From the NCBI RefSeq assembly GCF_000359745.1, contig NZ_AQHN01000089.1, forward strand, positions 1-64,000: a DNA stretch of 64,000 nucleotides, written 5' to 3'. Shown here in pieces: positions 53,473 through 62,341 of the stretch (the first letter of the stretch is position 1; each line of letters starts with the position of its first letter). Under the pieces are notes generated by a model. It worked only from the letters and a program-made list of their open reading frames with translations. It ran no database searches and was not told the origin of the DNA. A program made the translations under genes and the position numbers. Origin of the DNA: Rhizobium freirei PRF 81 (GTDB taxonomy: Bacteria > Pseudomonadota > Alphaproteobacteria > Rhizobiales > Rhizobiaceae).

Positions 53473-53483
53473 GAACAATGTTC
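53473..53483. promoter_or_regulatory. Candidate Lrp-type operator
   Basis: The palindrome GAACAATGTTC lies between the divergent Lrp and dioxygenase-like genes. It is a short motif, so the assignment is tentative. Confidence 0.3.
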
Positions 53484-53556
53484 AGGCAGAAGTTTCGTAT
53501 CCTTGATGGAGAGCAAACATGCTTGGCGGCGGAGAGCCGAAACAAAGGGAACGAAG

Positions 53557-54306
53557 ATGCAGAAGGAAGATTACTACGCCCGCATCGAGGCGCCTGATAT
53601 GCTCGACTACGGCGTCTATCTGCAATGCGACAAGCTGCTCGCCTGTCAGAAGCCGTTGAACGGCATGGTCAACGGAGACGAATTGCAATTCCAGATCGTT
53701 CACCAGGTGGAAGAACTCTGGATGAAGCTGATGGCCTATTCGCTGGTCGATGTGATCGGCTTCATGGAGGAGCGCAACACGCATCGCGTCGTGACGCTGA
53801 TGGGCCGCGTGCATCGGATCATGCGCATGATGACGGCTCAGCTCGATCTTCTGGAAACCATGTCGCCGAAGGAATATCAGCAAATCCGCCTGCAGCTCGG
53901 CAACGGCAGCGGCCAGGAATCGCCCGGCTTCAAGTTCCTGCTGCGCATGCCGCCCGATCTCTGGCATGCCTTCAAGGCGAATTACCTCGATGCGCCCGGC
54001 CTGACGATCGCGGACATCTATGATGGCAAGTACGATCACGGCGACAGCTATGTGGTTGCCGAAGCCCTGGTGGAATATGACGAGCTGTTCCAGAAATTCC
54101 GCGCCAACCATATGTATCTGATCCAGCGTTCCATCGGGCTCGGCTCGAAATCCCTGAAGGGACGCCCGGTCGAGCTGCTGCAGGCCGGCGCACGCCACCG
54201 CTTCTTCCCCGACCTCTGGGATATTCGCCACGAAATGACCGATGGTTGGAGCAGCCAATATGGCGTCGTCCGCGATTCCATTTCCAAGCATGACGCGGCT
54301 GAATAG
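53557..54306 (+). CDS. Tryptophan 2,3-dioxygenase-family protein, divergent signature
   Basis: This 249-residue all-helical protein belongs to the heme TDO family. FQIVHQVEELWMKL (His49) matches the distal-side motif and NHMYLIQRSIG (His185) the region of the proximal heme ligand; FFPDLWDIRHEM near the C-terminus is also family-like. The usual GTGGSSG loop that follows the proximal region is replaced by LGSKSLKGR (about 195-203), and RLQLGNGSGQESPGF replaces the common PASGFQS loop. Start ATG 53557 follows AAAGGGAACGAAG. It may cleave tryptophan or a related indole; the altered loop makes a different substrate possible. Confidence 0.75.
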   Translation: MQKEDYYARIEAPDMLDYGVYLQCDKLLACQKPLNGMVNGDELQFQIVHQVEELWMKLMAYSLVDVIGFMEERNTHRVVTLMGRVHRIMRMMTAQLDLLETMSPKEYQQIRLQLGNGSGQESPGFKFLLRMPPDLWHAFKANYLDAPGLTIADIYDGKYDHGDSYVVAEALVEYDELFQKFRANHMYLIQRSIGLGSKSLKGRPVELLQAGARHRFFPDLWDIRHEMTDGWSSQYGVVRDSISKHDAAE

Positions 54307-54327
54307 ACGCCGACGGAAAATCGCCTT

Positions 54328-54350
54328 CCGCCGCAATTGAAACGCGGCGG
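54328..54350 (+). terminator. Hairpin after the dioxygenase-like gene
   Basis: Arms CCGCCGC and GCGGCGG enclose 9 bases, 22 bases beyond the gene stop. No good T-run follows, so termination is uncertain. Confidence 0.4.
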
Positions 54351-54450
54351 CAAGCCCTCCGCTTGGACAGGCGCCGGGTGGGGCCTCGCATCCGCATTCG
54401 CATCGGCGCAACAAAACGCCGACAAAAGCCCTCGCGAAATCCATCCCTTC

Positions 54451-54479
54451 AAACATCAGTCGCTAGTCGACTGATGTTT
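54451..54479. terminator. Perfect 12-bp stem-loop with 5-base loop
   Basis: Arms AAACATCAGTCG and CGACTGATGTTT enclose CTAGT. The terminal A/T runs make it a possible bidirectional terminator between the dioxygenase-like gene and mntH. Confidence 0.5.
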
Positions 54480-54507
54480 CTTCATGCGCCGACAGCATCT
54501 TTTCCTC

Positions 54508-54570
54508 AGAGCAATTCCAGGAAAAGTGCGCAGCGGTTTTCCGTCCGGAATGCGCAAAGAAACGCTCCAG
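54508..54570. repeat. Interspersed repeat, family B, copy 2
   Basis: This begins AGAGCAATTCCAGGAAAAGT and continues GCGGTTTTCCGTCCGGAATG, nearly identical to 33210-33275. It is the best-preserved pair of this family in the window and lies between genes in both cases. Confidence 0.75.
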
Positions 54571-54793
54571 ACGATGCAGCCGCATCGGCAGTTCTCCTCC
54601 ACACGATGCGAATCGCCAGGCATTGCCGGCTTCGCCGCTCAACAACACCGGCTGCCCTAGCCCAAGGGGCTGTAAATGGTGACATTTGGGCAGTTAGAAG
54701 TGCAAAAACTATGAGATATAGCATATTGCATAAATTTGTTATCTAGCATACTTATTTAGTAACACGACCATTCGATCCTCCCCGGAGCCCCGC

Positions 54794-56152
54794 ATGACGC
54801 AAGTTCAGGACGCCACCGCGCAAGAGCGCGCATGGAAATTCGCCAATGCCGACGAGGGCGTCCGCCCGAGCCTTCCCGAAGTCAATGCGACGGTGAAAGT
54901 GCCGCATACCGGCAGCTGGATACGGCGCCTGCTCGCCTTTGTCGGACCGGGCTACATGATCTCCGTCGGCTACATGGATCCCGGCAATTGGGCGACGGAT
55001 CTCGCAGGCGGCGCGCAGTTCGGCTACACGCTTCTCGCCGTCATCATGCTGTCCAACCTGATGGCAATCCTGCTGCAGGCGCTATCGGCCCGGCTCGGCA
55101 TCGTCACCGGCCGCGATCTCGCCCAGGCCTGCCGCGATCACTATCCGCGGCCCGTCAATCTGGCTCTGTGGTTTGCGTGCGAACTTGCCATCATCGCCTG
55201 CGACCTTGCCGAAGTCATCGGCACAGCGATCGCGCTGCAGCTGCTTTTCGGAATTCCGCTGATCGGCGGCGCGCTGATCACCGCGTTCGACACCTTCCTG
55301 CTGCTGCTTCTGATGAACAAGGGCTTCCGTTATCTCGAAGCCTTCGTGATCGCGCTGCTGATCGTCATCGCCACCTGCTTCGCCGTGCAGATCGCCGCCG
55401 CCGCACCGCCGATCGCCGCCATTCTCCACGGCTTCATCCCCTCGCCCGAAATCGTCACCAACCACGAGATGCTTTACATCGCCATGGGCATTATCGGCGC
55501 GACCGTCATGCCGCATAATCTCTACCTGCATTCCTCGATCGTGCAGACCCGCGCCTACAAGCGCAACGACGAAGGCCGCCGCGATGCCATCAAATGGGCG
55601 ACGATCGACAGCACCGTGGCGCTGATGCTGGCGCTCTTCGTCAACGCCGCGATCCTGATCGTCGCAGCCGCAGCCTTCCACACCAGCGGCCATGCGGACG
55701 TTGCCGAAATCGACCAGGCATACCAGCTGCTCTCGCCGCTGCTCGGCCTCGGCATCGCCTCCACCCTCTTTGCGATCGCGCTGCTCGCCTCGGGCCTCAA
55801 TTCGACCGTCACAGCAACGCTTGCCGGCCAGATTGTGATGGAAGGGTTCCTTCGCCTGCGGATTCCGCATTGGGCAAGGCGACTTTTAACGCGCGGTCTT
55901 GCAATTATTCCGGTTGTATTCGTGACTGCAATTTATGGTGAAAAAGGCACCGCCAACCTGCTCGTGCTCAGCCAGGTTATCCTCTCCATGCAATTGCCCT
56001 TTGCCGTTGTTCCATTGGTCCAATTCGTGACGAATCGAGACAAAATGGGCAGGTTCGTCGTCTCCAGAAGTATTGCCATTCTCTCCTGGCTGGTGGCCGC
56101 CATCATCCTGGTACTGAACTTCAAGCTGCTGTTCGACACCATCTTCAGTTGA
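54794..56152 (+). CDS. mntH: Divalent metal (Mn/Fe) transporter, Nramp family
   Basis: This 452-residue inner-membrane proton symporter imports Mn(II) and possibly Fe(II). The metal-binding DPGN motif is in YMDPGNWATDLAGG, and the second site MPHNLYLHS is intact. About 11 hydrophobic segments are present after a 40-residue cytoplasmic N-terminus. The AT-rich promoter upstream suggests metal-regulated transcription by Mur/Fur or MntR, not demonstrated. Confidence 0.93.
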   Translation: MTQVQDATAQERAWKFANADEGVRPSLPEVNATVKVPHTGSWIRRLLAFVGPGYMISVGYMDPGNWATDLAGGAQFGYTLLAVIMLSNLMAILLQALSARLGIVTGRDLAQACRDHYPRPVNLALWFACELAIIACDLAEVIGTAIALQLLFGIPLIGGALITAFDTFLLLLLMNKGFRYLEAFVIALLIVIATCFAVQIAAAAPPIAAILHGFIPSPEIVTNHEMLYIAMGIIGATVMPHNLYLHSSIVQTRAYKRNDEGRRDAIKWATIDSTVALMLALFVNAAILIVAAAAFHTSGHADVAEIDQAYQLLSPLLGLGIASTLFAIALLASGLNSTVTATLAGQIVMEGFLRLRIPHWARRLLTRGLAIIPVVFVTAIYGEKGTANLLVLSQVILSMQLPFAVVPLVQFVTNRDKMGRFVVSRSIAILSWLVAAIILVLNFKLLFDTIFS

Positions 56153-56284
56153 CGAATCATTTGCAACGCGCGAATCTGGGCCTGTGGACGATCACGGCAA
56201 TTAACGGACTCGTAATACTTGCCTAGATTTTGCCATGATTTGCCCTAGTTTGGGCCCACCGCAATCTGCAGGGTTCCTCACTTC

Positions 56285-58120
56285 ATGGCCGAAAGTCCAT
56301 TGCGCATCCAATTTCCTGCGGAAGCTGCGATCCAGGCGCGGCCGCATCAGGATTTTCATATTCCCTTTCTGCCGCGTTCCGCGCATCTGCGCCATCTGAT
56401 CGCCATCGGCCTCGCAGGCACCGCATCCTTCGGCCTGCTGGCTGCCGTGCTCTATCCGTTGCTGGCCCGTCACGAGATCGAACAGGCCGTGCCGGTGCGC
56501 ACAGCCCAGCTGGCGCCGTCGCAACCGGCAATGCCCAAGAGCACCCGCCTTGCAGCGAAACAGCATTTCGACGGCGCGCGCTTTGCGCAGGTGGCCGAAA
56601 AGCTTTCGAGCGGCGAAACCCGCATTTTCACCTATCACCGTACGACGCTGGTGTTTAAATCCGACGAGTCGGAAAGCGCACCCGGCAGTGCCGGCCCCAT
56701 CAATGCCTCCTATGGCCGCGGACGCGCCGAGCAGGTCTCGTTCTCAGCGCCGTCGCTGTCGGATATCCGCCACGGCATCTATCCGCAGGCAACGCATTAT
56801 GACGCCGTCCGTCGCTCGCGCTTCCCCGTTCGCGGCGTGCCGCTGAACGTCAGCGTCTCGAGGGCGACAACCGGGGAGCCCGGCCGCGAATTCCGCCGGC
56901 TCGTATCCATGCCGAAGGACAAGCAGGATCTTCAGGATATCCTGGCATCCGCCGGCCTCAGCAGCGACGCCGGCGACGAGCTGCAGCGCGCGCTCGAAAC
57001 CGATACGGTTTCCCCCGGCGACAGCCTGGAATTGCTGCTGGAGAAGAAGAGCCCCGCCTCTCGCCCGAAGCTGATCATGGCCCGCTTGAGCGGCGACAAG
57101 ACGCCGGAGCGCGTCGTTGCGCGCGACGATGCCGACAGCTTCGTGCCCATGGCCAACGACCGGCTGTTTTCTGCGCTCTATAGCGAAAGCCAGGCCGACG
57201 CGCCTTCTTCTTCGGAAGTGGCCGCCGTCGATCTGAAGGATGTCGACGACAGCAACGAGGCGGCGGTCGGCGCCAGGCTCGAAAAGGCCGGGTTGACCAG
57301 GGAATGCGCCTCGCAGCTGGTCAAGCTGGCAAAGGCCAAGGGTATTTCGCTCACCGACATCGAAGACGCGCCCGACAGCGTCGACCTGCTCTTCCGCAAG
57401 GCGGAGGATGGCCAGAGCGAGCTGATGTTCATCGAATTCCATGCCGATGGCGACACGCACCGTTTCTATCTGCATAAGAACGGCGGCGAAGGCCCCTCGG
57501 AATTCTACGACGAGGGCGGTCATTCGATCGCGAAATCGCTTGTGCACCGTCCGGTGCCGAACGGCACGCTGGGCGACGGCTTTGCCTGGCGCGTCCATCC
57601 CATTCTCGGGGTGAAGAAATTCCACAACGGCGTCGATTTCCGCGCGCCGATGGGCAGCCCGATCCAGGCCGCCGGCGACGGCGTCGTCGAGAAGATCTCC
57701 TGGGAAACCGGCTACGGCAAATATGTCCGCATTCGCCACGATGGCGGCTATGAAACCACCTATGCCCATATTTCCGCAACGCCGTCGGACCTGCGCGTCG
57801 GCCAGCGCGTCACTCAGGGCCAGACCATCGCCTATGTCGGCTCGACCGGCTACTCGACAGGCCCGCACCTCTATTACGAACTGCGCGTCAATGGGCGCTA
57901 CGAGAACCCGCTGACGGCGCAATTGCCGGCCGGGACGAACCTGACGGGCAAGTCGCTCGACAGCCTGCGCTCGCAGGTGAGCCACGTCGAGAACATCATG
58001 AGCTATCTCGATGTTCCGGCGGCGCGCAGCGCTCCGCCGCCACCCTTCGCCAGCTTCGGGCAAAGCCCTAGCCTTGGTCCGAGTTTCGGCCCCAACCATT
58101 TCGGCGCACAGTCGCGGTAA
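56285..58120 (+). CDS. LytM/M23-domain cell-envelope protein with altered zinc site
   Basis: This 611-residue protein has one membrane helix (about residues 40-60) and a periplasmic body ending in an M23/LytM domain (about 410-555). His447 and Asp451 (FHNGVDF) and His495 (YAHIS) match the metallo-endopeptidase site. The final motif, normally GPHLHYE, reads GPHLYYE: His528 is kept but Tyr530 replaces the last zinc-binding histidine. It could be a weakened peptidoglycan hydrolase or an EnvC/NlpD-like amidase activator. The C-terminus is proline-rich (SAPPPPFASFG). It follows mntH by 132 bp. Confidence 0.85.
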   Translation: MAESPLRIQFPAEAAIQARPHQDFHIPFLPRSAHLRHLIAIGLAGTASFGLLAAVLYPLLARHEIEQAVPVRTAQLAPSQPAMPKSTRLAAKQHFDGARFAQVAEKLSSGETRIFTYHRTTLVFKSDESESAPGSAGPINASYGRGRAEQVSFSAPSLSDIRHGIYPQATHYDAVRRSRFPVRGVPLNVSVSRATTGEPGREFRRLVSMPKDKQDLQDILASAGLSSDAGDELQRALETDTVSPGDSLELLLEKKSPASRPKLIMARLSGDKTPERVVARDDADSFVPMANDRLFSALYSESQADAPSSSEVAAVDLKDVDDSNEAAVGARLEKAGLTRECASQLVKLAKAKGISLTDIEDAPDSVDLLFRKAEDGQSELMFIEFHADGDTHRFYLHKNGGEGPSEFYDEGGHSIAKSLVHRPVPNGTLGDGFAWRVHPILGVKKFHNGVDFRAPMGSPIQAAGDGVVEKISWETGYGKYVRIRHDGGYETTYAHISATPSDLRVGQRVTQGQTIAYVGSTGYSTGPHLYYELRVNGRYENPLTAQLPAGTNLTGKSLDSLRSQVSHVENIMSYLDVPAARSAPPPPFASFGQSPSLGPSFGPNHFGAQSR

Positions 58121-58293
58121 ATCCGGCAGAAAGCCAGCCACACCCCTCAGATCTCCGATCGATGCGCGCGGCAATGGCGCCTCGCTGCCGAATGCGGTAA
58201 CACTCCTGCAGTACATGGTTACAGGGAAGACGTCGCCGCACGCCATGTGACGGGCAGGCGACATATTCATGCGGCGTCCGCAAGGAGCACAAG

Positions 58294-58917
58294 TTGGCAG
58301 GCAAGCCGTTGCCGGAACAGAAGGGTATGGTGCCGAACGAAGGCAGGCGCCCTCGCGCCGATGCGCGCCGCAACCATGACAGGCTGATCGAGGTTGCTGC
58401 GCAAGCCTTTGCCAGCCATGGCACCGTCACCTCGCTCGAGGATATCGCCCGGCAGGCCGGGGTCGGGATCGGGACGCTCTATCGCCATTTCCCCAGCCGG
58501 GAGCATCTGGTCGAGGCCGTCTATCGCCACGAAGTCGAGGCGCTCTGCGATGCCGCCAGCGAGCTTTCGACGAAACTTGCGCCTGACCAGGCCCTGGAGG
58601 AATGGATGCATCGCTTCGTCGGATATATCGCCACGAAACGCGGCATGGCCGACAGCCTTCGCATCCTTCTCAACAGTAATTCCAAACTCTTTGCCGATAG
58701 CTATGGCCGGGTGCCGGTGGCGCTCTCGGGCCTGATCGCACAGGCGGTCGCCGCAGGCTCCATCCGCACGGATGTTGATAGCACCGATGTGCTGCACGCG
58801 CTGTCCGGCACCTATTCCATGCCCAATTCGCCGGAATGGCACGATCGCGCCCGCCGTCTTGTGGGGCTGCTGATGGACGGGCTTCGCTGGGGAGCGCCGA
58901 AGACAGAATTGCGGTGA
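58294..58917 (+). CDS. TetR-family regulator
   Basis: This 207-residue regulator is read from TTG 58294, supported by AGGAG 7 bases upstream; ATG 58327 is a shorter alternative. The HTH is SLEDIARQAGVGIGTLYRHF and a basic RRPRADARRNHD precedes it. The C-terminal ligand domain is ordinary. No divergent partner gene exists, so its target is unknown; the DUF427 gene follows on the same strand. Confidence 0.88.
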   Translation: MAGKPLPEQKGMVPNEGRRPRADARRNHDRLIEVAAQAFASHGTVTSLEDIARQAGVGIGTLYRHFPSREHLVEAVYRHEVEALCDAASELSTKLAPDQALEEWMHRFVGYIATKRGMADSLRILLNSNSKLFADSYGRVPVALSGLIAQAVAAGSIRTDVDSTDVLHALSGTYSMPNSPEWHDRARRLVGLLMDGLRWGAPKTELR

Positions 58918-59022
58918 AGCCCTGACAATCGCCGGCCCGCTTCCTATATCCCTTTTCGGAAGTAGATTGTCGGGCACCTCTGCCACTGCGGCGGCTTTGC
59001 CTGATGCCTCACAGGAGCCATC

Positions 59023-59400
59023 ATGTCGGAAAAGCCAGTCAGGATCCCCGGTCCCGATCATCCCATCACGATCGAGGAGAAGCATGCGCATGTCACCGTT
59101 TCGGTCGCCGGCAAAGTGATTGCCGATACGCATGAGGCGTTGGCTCTCAAGGAAGCATCCTACCCGGTCGTCATCTATGTCCCGCGCAAGGATATCGACA
59201 TGTCGTTGCTGGAACGGAGCAGTCACGAGACCTATTGCCCTTACAAGGGCGAGTGCTCCTACTACAGCATCCCCGCCGGCGGCGAGCGCTCGGTGAACGC
59301 CATCTGGACCTACGAGAGCCCATATCCTTCGGTCAGCCAGATCAAGGATTATATGGCCTTCTATCCGGATCGCGTCGATGCGATCGACATCGTCACCTAA
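59023..59400 (+). CDS. DUF427-domain protein
   Basis: This 125-residue protein has the DUF427 pattern: VSVAGKVIADTHEALALKEA, SYPVVIYVPRKDIDM and ETYCPYKGECSYY followed by AIWTYESPYP and YMAFYPDRVD. The fold is a small beta protein of unknown function, common in proteobacteria and actinobacteria. Its stop overlaps the stop of the convergent ABC ATPase gene by 2-3 bases. ATG 59023 is preceded by CACAGGAGCCATC. Confidence 0.9.
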   Translation: MSEKPVRIPGPDHPITIEEKHAHVTVSVAGKVIADTHEALALKEASYPVVIYVPRKDIDMSLLERSSHETYCPYKGECSYYSIPAGGERSVNAIWTYESPYPSVSQIKDYMAFYPDRVDAIDIVT

Positions 59401-60467
59401 AGAGCAAGGCCGCTCGCAGCATCGAAGACATAGACCTGCTCGGGGCTGACGGAGACGTTCAGGGGCTGACCATAACGCACCGGCGCTTCGCCATCGACCA
59501 CGGCCGTTACCTGTTCACCGGCAAGGTCAAACAGCACATGCGTCTGTGCACCTGTGGGCTCGACGAGCAGCGTCTGGCCGGTAAGCGGCGAGCCGCTGCT
59601 GGCAAGGCTCAGATGCTCCGGCCGCAGCCCAATCTTCACGCTCTGGCCCGCCTTCACCTTGCGCTCGTCTGCAATCCGCACCGGCGTACTGTCCTTCAGC
59701 CGGACGGCGGGGGCGCCTTCGACGCCCTCGACAACGCCATCGAGGAAATTCATGGCCGGCGAGCCGATGAAGCCGGCGACGAAGAGATTGGCAGGCTTGC
59801 GGTAAAGCTCGATCGGCGTGCCCTCCTGCTCGATCTTGCCCTGATTCAGCACGACGATGCGGTCGGCAAGCGTCATGGCTTCGATCTGGTCGTGAGTCAC
59901 GTAGATCGAAGTGGTCTGCACCTTCTGATGCAGCGCCTTGATTTCGGAACGCATCTGTACGCGCAGCTTCGCATCGAGGTTGGAGAGCGGCTCGTCGAAC
60001 AGGAATACGGCCGGATTGCGCACGATAGCGCGGCCCATGGCGACGCGCTGGCGCTGACCGCCGGAAAGCTGTGCCGGCTTGCGGTCGAGCAGCTTGGTGA
60101 GATCGAGCATGCGCGCGGCTTCATTGACCCGCTGTTCGATCACCTGCTTGGTCTCGCCCGAGAGTTTCAGGTTGAAGCCCATATTCTCGGCGACAGTCAT
60201 ATGCGGATAGAGCGCGTAGGACTGGAAGACCATGGCGATGTTGCGCTCGCGCGGCGTCATGGCGTTGACCACCTGGCCGCCGATCGACACGTCGCCATCG
60301 GTGATTTCCTCGAGCCCCGCGATCATCCGCAGCAGCGTGGACTTGCCGCAGCCGGAAGGTCCGACAAGCGCGATGAACTCGCCGTCCTCGATCGAAAGCG
60401 AGATATCGTGGATGACGGTGAGCGCCCCATAGGCCTTGTGGATGTTGTGCAGTTCGACGGATGCCAT
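59397..60467 (-). CDS. Carbohydrate ABC transporter ATP-binding protein (MalK/UgpC-like)
   Basis: This 356-residue ATPase of the CUT1 class has Walker A (GPSGCGKST), signature (LSGGQRQRVAMGR), Walker B (VFLFDEPLSNLD) and the switch histidine in YVTHDQIEAMTLAD. A C-terminal TOBE/regulatory region (about 235-356) is present. It is the last gene of the sugar operon and overlaps the DUF427 stop. The sugar cannot be named from it. Confidence 0.93.
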   Translation of the reverse strand: MASVELHNIHKAYGALTVIHDISLSIEDGEFIALVGPSGCGKSTLLRMIAGLEEITDGDVSIGGQVVNAMTPRERNIAMVFQSYALYPHMTVAENMGFNLKLSGETKQVIEQRVNEAARMLDLTKLLDRKPAQLSGGQRQRVAMGRAIVRNPAVFLFDEPLSNLDAKLRVQMRSEIKALHQKVQTTSIYVTHDQIEAMTLADRIVVLNQGKIEQEGTPIELYRKPANLFVAGFIGSPAMNFLDGVVEGVEGAPAVRLKDSTPVRIADERKVKAGQSVKIGLRPEHLSLASSGSPLTGQTLLVEPTGAQTHVLFDLAGEQVTAVVDGEAPVRYGQPLNVSVSPEQVYVFDAASGLAL

Positions 60468-60489
60468 GTTGTTTGTGCTCCAATAAGGC

Positions 60490-61338
60490 TCAGGATTTCA
60501 CTGCACCGGCGGTGAGGCCGGCAATGATGTGCTTCTGCGCCAGGAAGAAGACGATGATGGTGGGCAGGATGGTGAGCGTGATGAAGGCGAGCACCAGCTC
60601 CCATTCCGTGCCGAATTCGCCGCTATAGACCATCATGCCGAGCGGCCAGGGATAGATCGAATCCGAGTTGAGCATGATCAGCGGCAGGATATAGCTGTTC
60701 CAGCTGCCGACGAAGGAGATGATGCTGACGGTCGCGATGATCGGCCGCGAGAGCGGCAGCGAGATATGCCAGAAGAAGCGGATATAGCCGCAACCGTCGA
60801 CAAAGGCCGCCTGGAACAATTCTTCCGGAAGGTTTCGAAAATAGTTTCTAAAGAGCAGGATGCTCATGCCGAGGCCGAAAGCCACCTGCGGCAGCACCAC
60901 GCCCCAATAGGTATTGAGCAGGCCGAGATCGCGGATGCGGATGAAAAGCGGCAGGATGGCGGTGGCCGCCGGAAACATCAGGCCGATGAGGAAATAGTTC
61001 AGCAGGAAGTTCGAGCCGAAGAATTTCACATGCGCGAAGGCGAAGGCGGCCATGGCCGAGACCGACAGCGTCAGGAAGACGGTCAGCACGGCGATGATCA
61101 AGGAGTTCATCATCTGCCGCCAATAGCGGTCGCCGAACAGGATGCTGGTGTAATTCTCGAAATGCCATTCCGCCGGCAGGCCGAAGGGATTGGTGCGGAG
61201 ATCGCCGAGCGTCTTGAAGCCGCCGAGCGCGGTCGTCAAAAGCGGGATCAGCACGATGGCGGCAATGATGGTCACCGACACGTAGAGATAGATCTTCGTG
61301 CCGGTGGTCAGTCGAACGGATGAGGCCATATCAGTCAT
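60490..61338 (-). CDS. Carbohydrate ABC transporter permease (MalG-like)
   Basis: This 282-residue permease has about six membrane segments and the EAA-type loop EELFQAAFVDGCGYIRFFWH. Start 61338 overlaps the upstream permease stop by 8 bases, so the two are translationally coupled; 61329 is another start. It pairs with the MalF-like permease to form the channel. Confidence 0.92.
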   Translation of the reverse strand: MTDMASSVRLTTGTKIYLYVSVTIIAAIVLIPLLTTALGGFKTLGDLRTNPFGLPAEWHFENYTSILFGDRYWRQMMNSLIIAVLTVFLTLSVSAMAAFAFAHVKFFGSNFLLNYFLIGLMFPAATAILPLFIRIRDLGLLNTYWGVVLPQVAFGLGMSILLFRNYFRNLPEELFQAAFVDGCGYIRFFWHISLPLSRPIIATVSIISFVGSWNSYILPLIMLNSDSIYPWPLGMMVYSGEFGTEWELVLAFITLTILPTIIVFFLAQKHIIAGLTAGAVKS

Positions 61339-62269
61339 TGCGCATAAATATCCGTTTGTAGCCGAAGGCGAGGGTGACGCAGATCACGAACAGCACGACG
61401 CCGACGGCGCTGCCGAGGCCGACCTGCATGCGGGTGACGCCGAAATTGTAGAGGAAGGTCACCATCGTCTGGGTCGAGTTGAACGGGCCGCCGCCCGTGA
61501 GCGGCATGATCATGTCGAAGAGCTGCAGCGATCCCACGACGGCGAAGAAGACGGAGAGACGCAGCGTCGAGCCGAGCAGCGGCAGCGTCACATAGCGGAA
61601 CTTCTGCCAGCCGGTGGCGCCATCGATCTCGGCCGCCTCCAGCACGCTCTTGTCGAGCGATTGCATGCCGGCGATGAACAGCATCATGTGAAAGCCGAAA
61701 TATTTCCACACGATCACGCCGAGTACGGCATACATGGCCAGATCCTTGTCGGCGAGCACGTAAGGTGTCGCGGTGCCGAGGAAATGCGCGATCGCGGCAA
61801 ATAGGCCGTAATCGCCATCATAGACGAAGCGCCAGATCAGGCCGGCGGCCACTTCGGCCAGCACGTAGGGCAGAAAGAAGATCAGCCGGAAGAGCACCAC
61901 GCCGCGAATGCGGTTTGCCAGCATTGTCGCGAGCCAGATGGCAAGCGGCACCTGGATGGCGATCGACACCAGAATGATCAGCGCATTGTTCTTCAGCGAC
62001 GTTAGGAACGCATCGTTCTTGAAGAGAATCTGGAAATTGCGCAGGCCGACAAACTCCGTCGGCAGGCCGTAGCCGTTCCAGCGATAAAGGCTGTACCAGG
62101 CCGCCTCCCCCATCGGCAGGATGACGAAGATGGTGAAAAGCAGAACGGCGGGCGGCAGGAACAGCAGGATAACAGGCATGCTGCCGCGCGCGGCCGGCGA
62201 TTTTCGCGTTGCAGCAGGCCTTGCTCTTGCGACGGTGCGGATAGCGGTCGTGGCGCTGACATCGGTCAT
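61331..62269 (-). CDS. Carbohydrate ABC transporter permease (MalF-like)
   Basis: This 312-residue permease starts at 62269 (MTDVSATTAI). After a 35-residue cytoplasmic N-terminus it has about six membrane segments, with the EAA loop KSVLEAAEIDGATGWQKF. It lies 72 bp after the binding-protein gene, beyond a hairpin that probably reduces its expression relative to the binding protein. Confidence 0.92.
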   Translation of the reverse strand: MTDVSATTAIRTVARARPAATRKSPAARGSMPVILLFLPPAVLLFTIFVILPMGEAAWYSLYRWNGYGLPTEFVGLRNFQILFKNDAFLTSLKNNALIILVSIAIQVPLAIWLATMLANRIRGVVLFRLIFFLPYVLAEVAAGLIWRFVYDGDYGLFAAIAHFLGTATPYVLADKDLAMYAVLGVIVWKYFGFHMMLFIAGMQSLDKSVLEAAEIDGATGWQKFRYVTLPLLGSTLRLSVFFAVVGSLQLFDMIMPLTGGGPFNSTQTMVTFLYNFGVTRMQVGLGSAVGVVLFVICVTLAFGYKRIFMRND

Positions 62270-62302
62270 GGGCGGTCTCGACGATTGCAGTTCAAAGAAA
62301 AA

Positions 62303-62335
62303 CCGGCGCCGGCACAAGGGAGCGGCCGGCGCCGG
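62303..62335 (-). terminator. Intercistronic hairpin with T-run after the binding-protein gene
   Basis: Perfect 11-bp arms CCGGCGCCGGC and GCCGGCGCCGG enclose 11 bases. On the minus strand a TTTTTCTTTG run follows within two bases. This is a partial terminator typical of sugar ABC operons, giving excess binding protein. Confidence 0.75.
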
Positions 62336-62341
62336 ATGCCG

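Larger units (their letters stand above)
54307..54793. other. Intergenic region upstream of mntH
   Basis: No supportable gene was seen. The stretch holds a GC-rich hairpin (54328-54350), a perfect 12-bp stem-loop (54451-54479), a family-B repeat (54508-54570) and, from about 54700, the AT-rich promoter of mntH. The latter contains AGCATATTGCAT and CTAGCATACTTATT, possible sites for a manganese or iron regulator. Confidence 0.55.
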
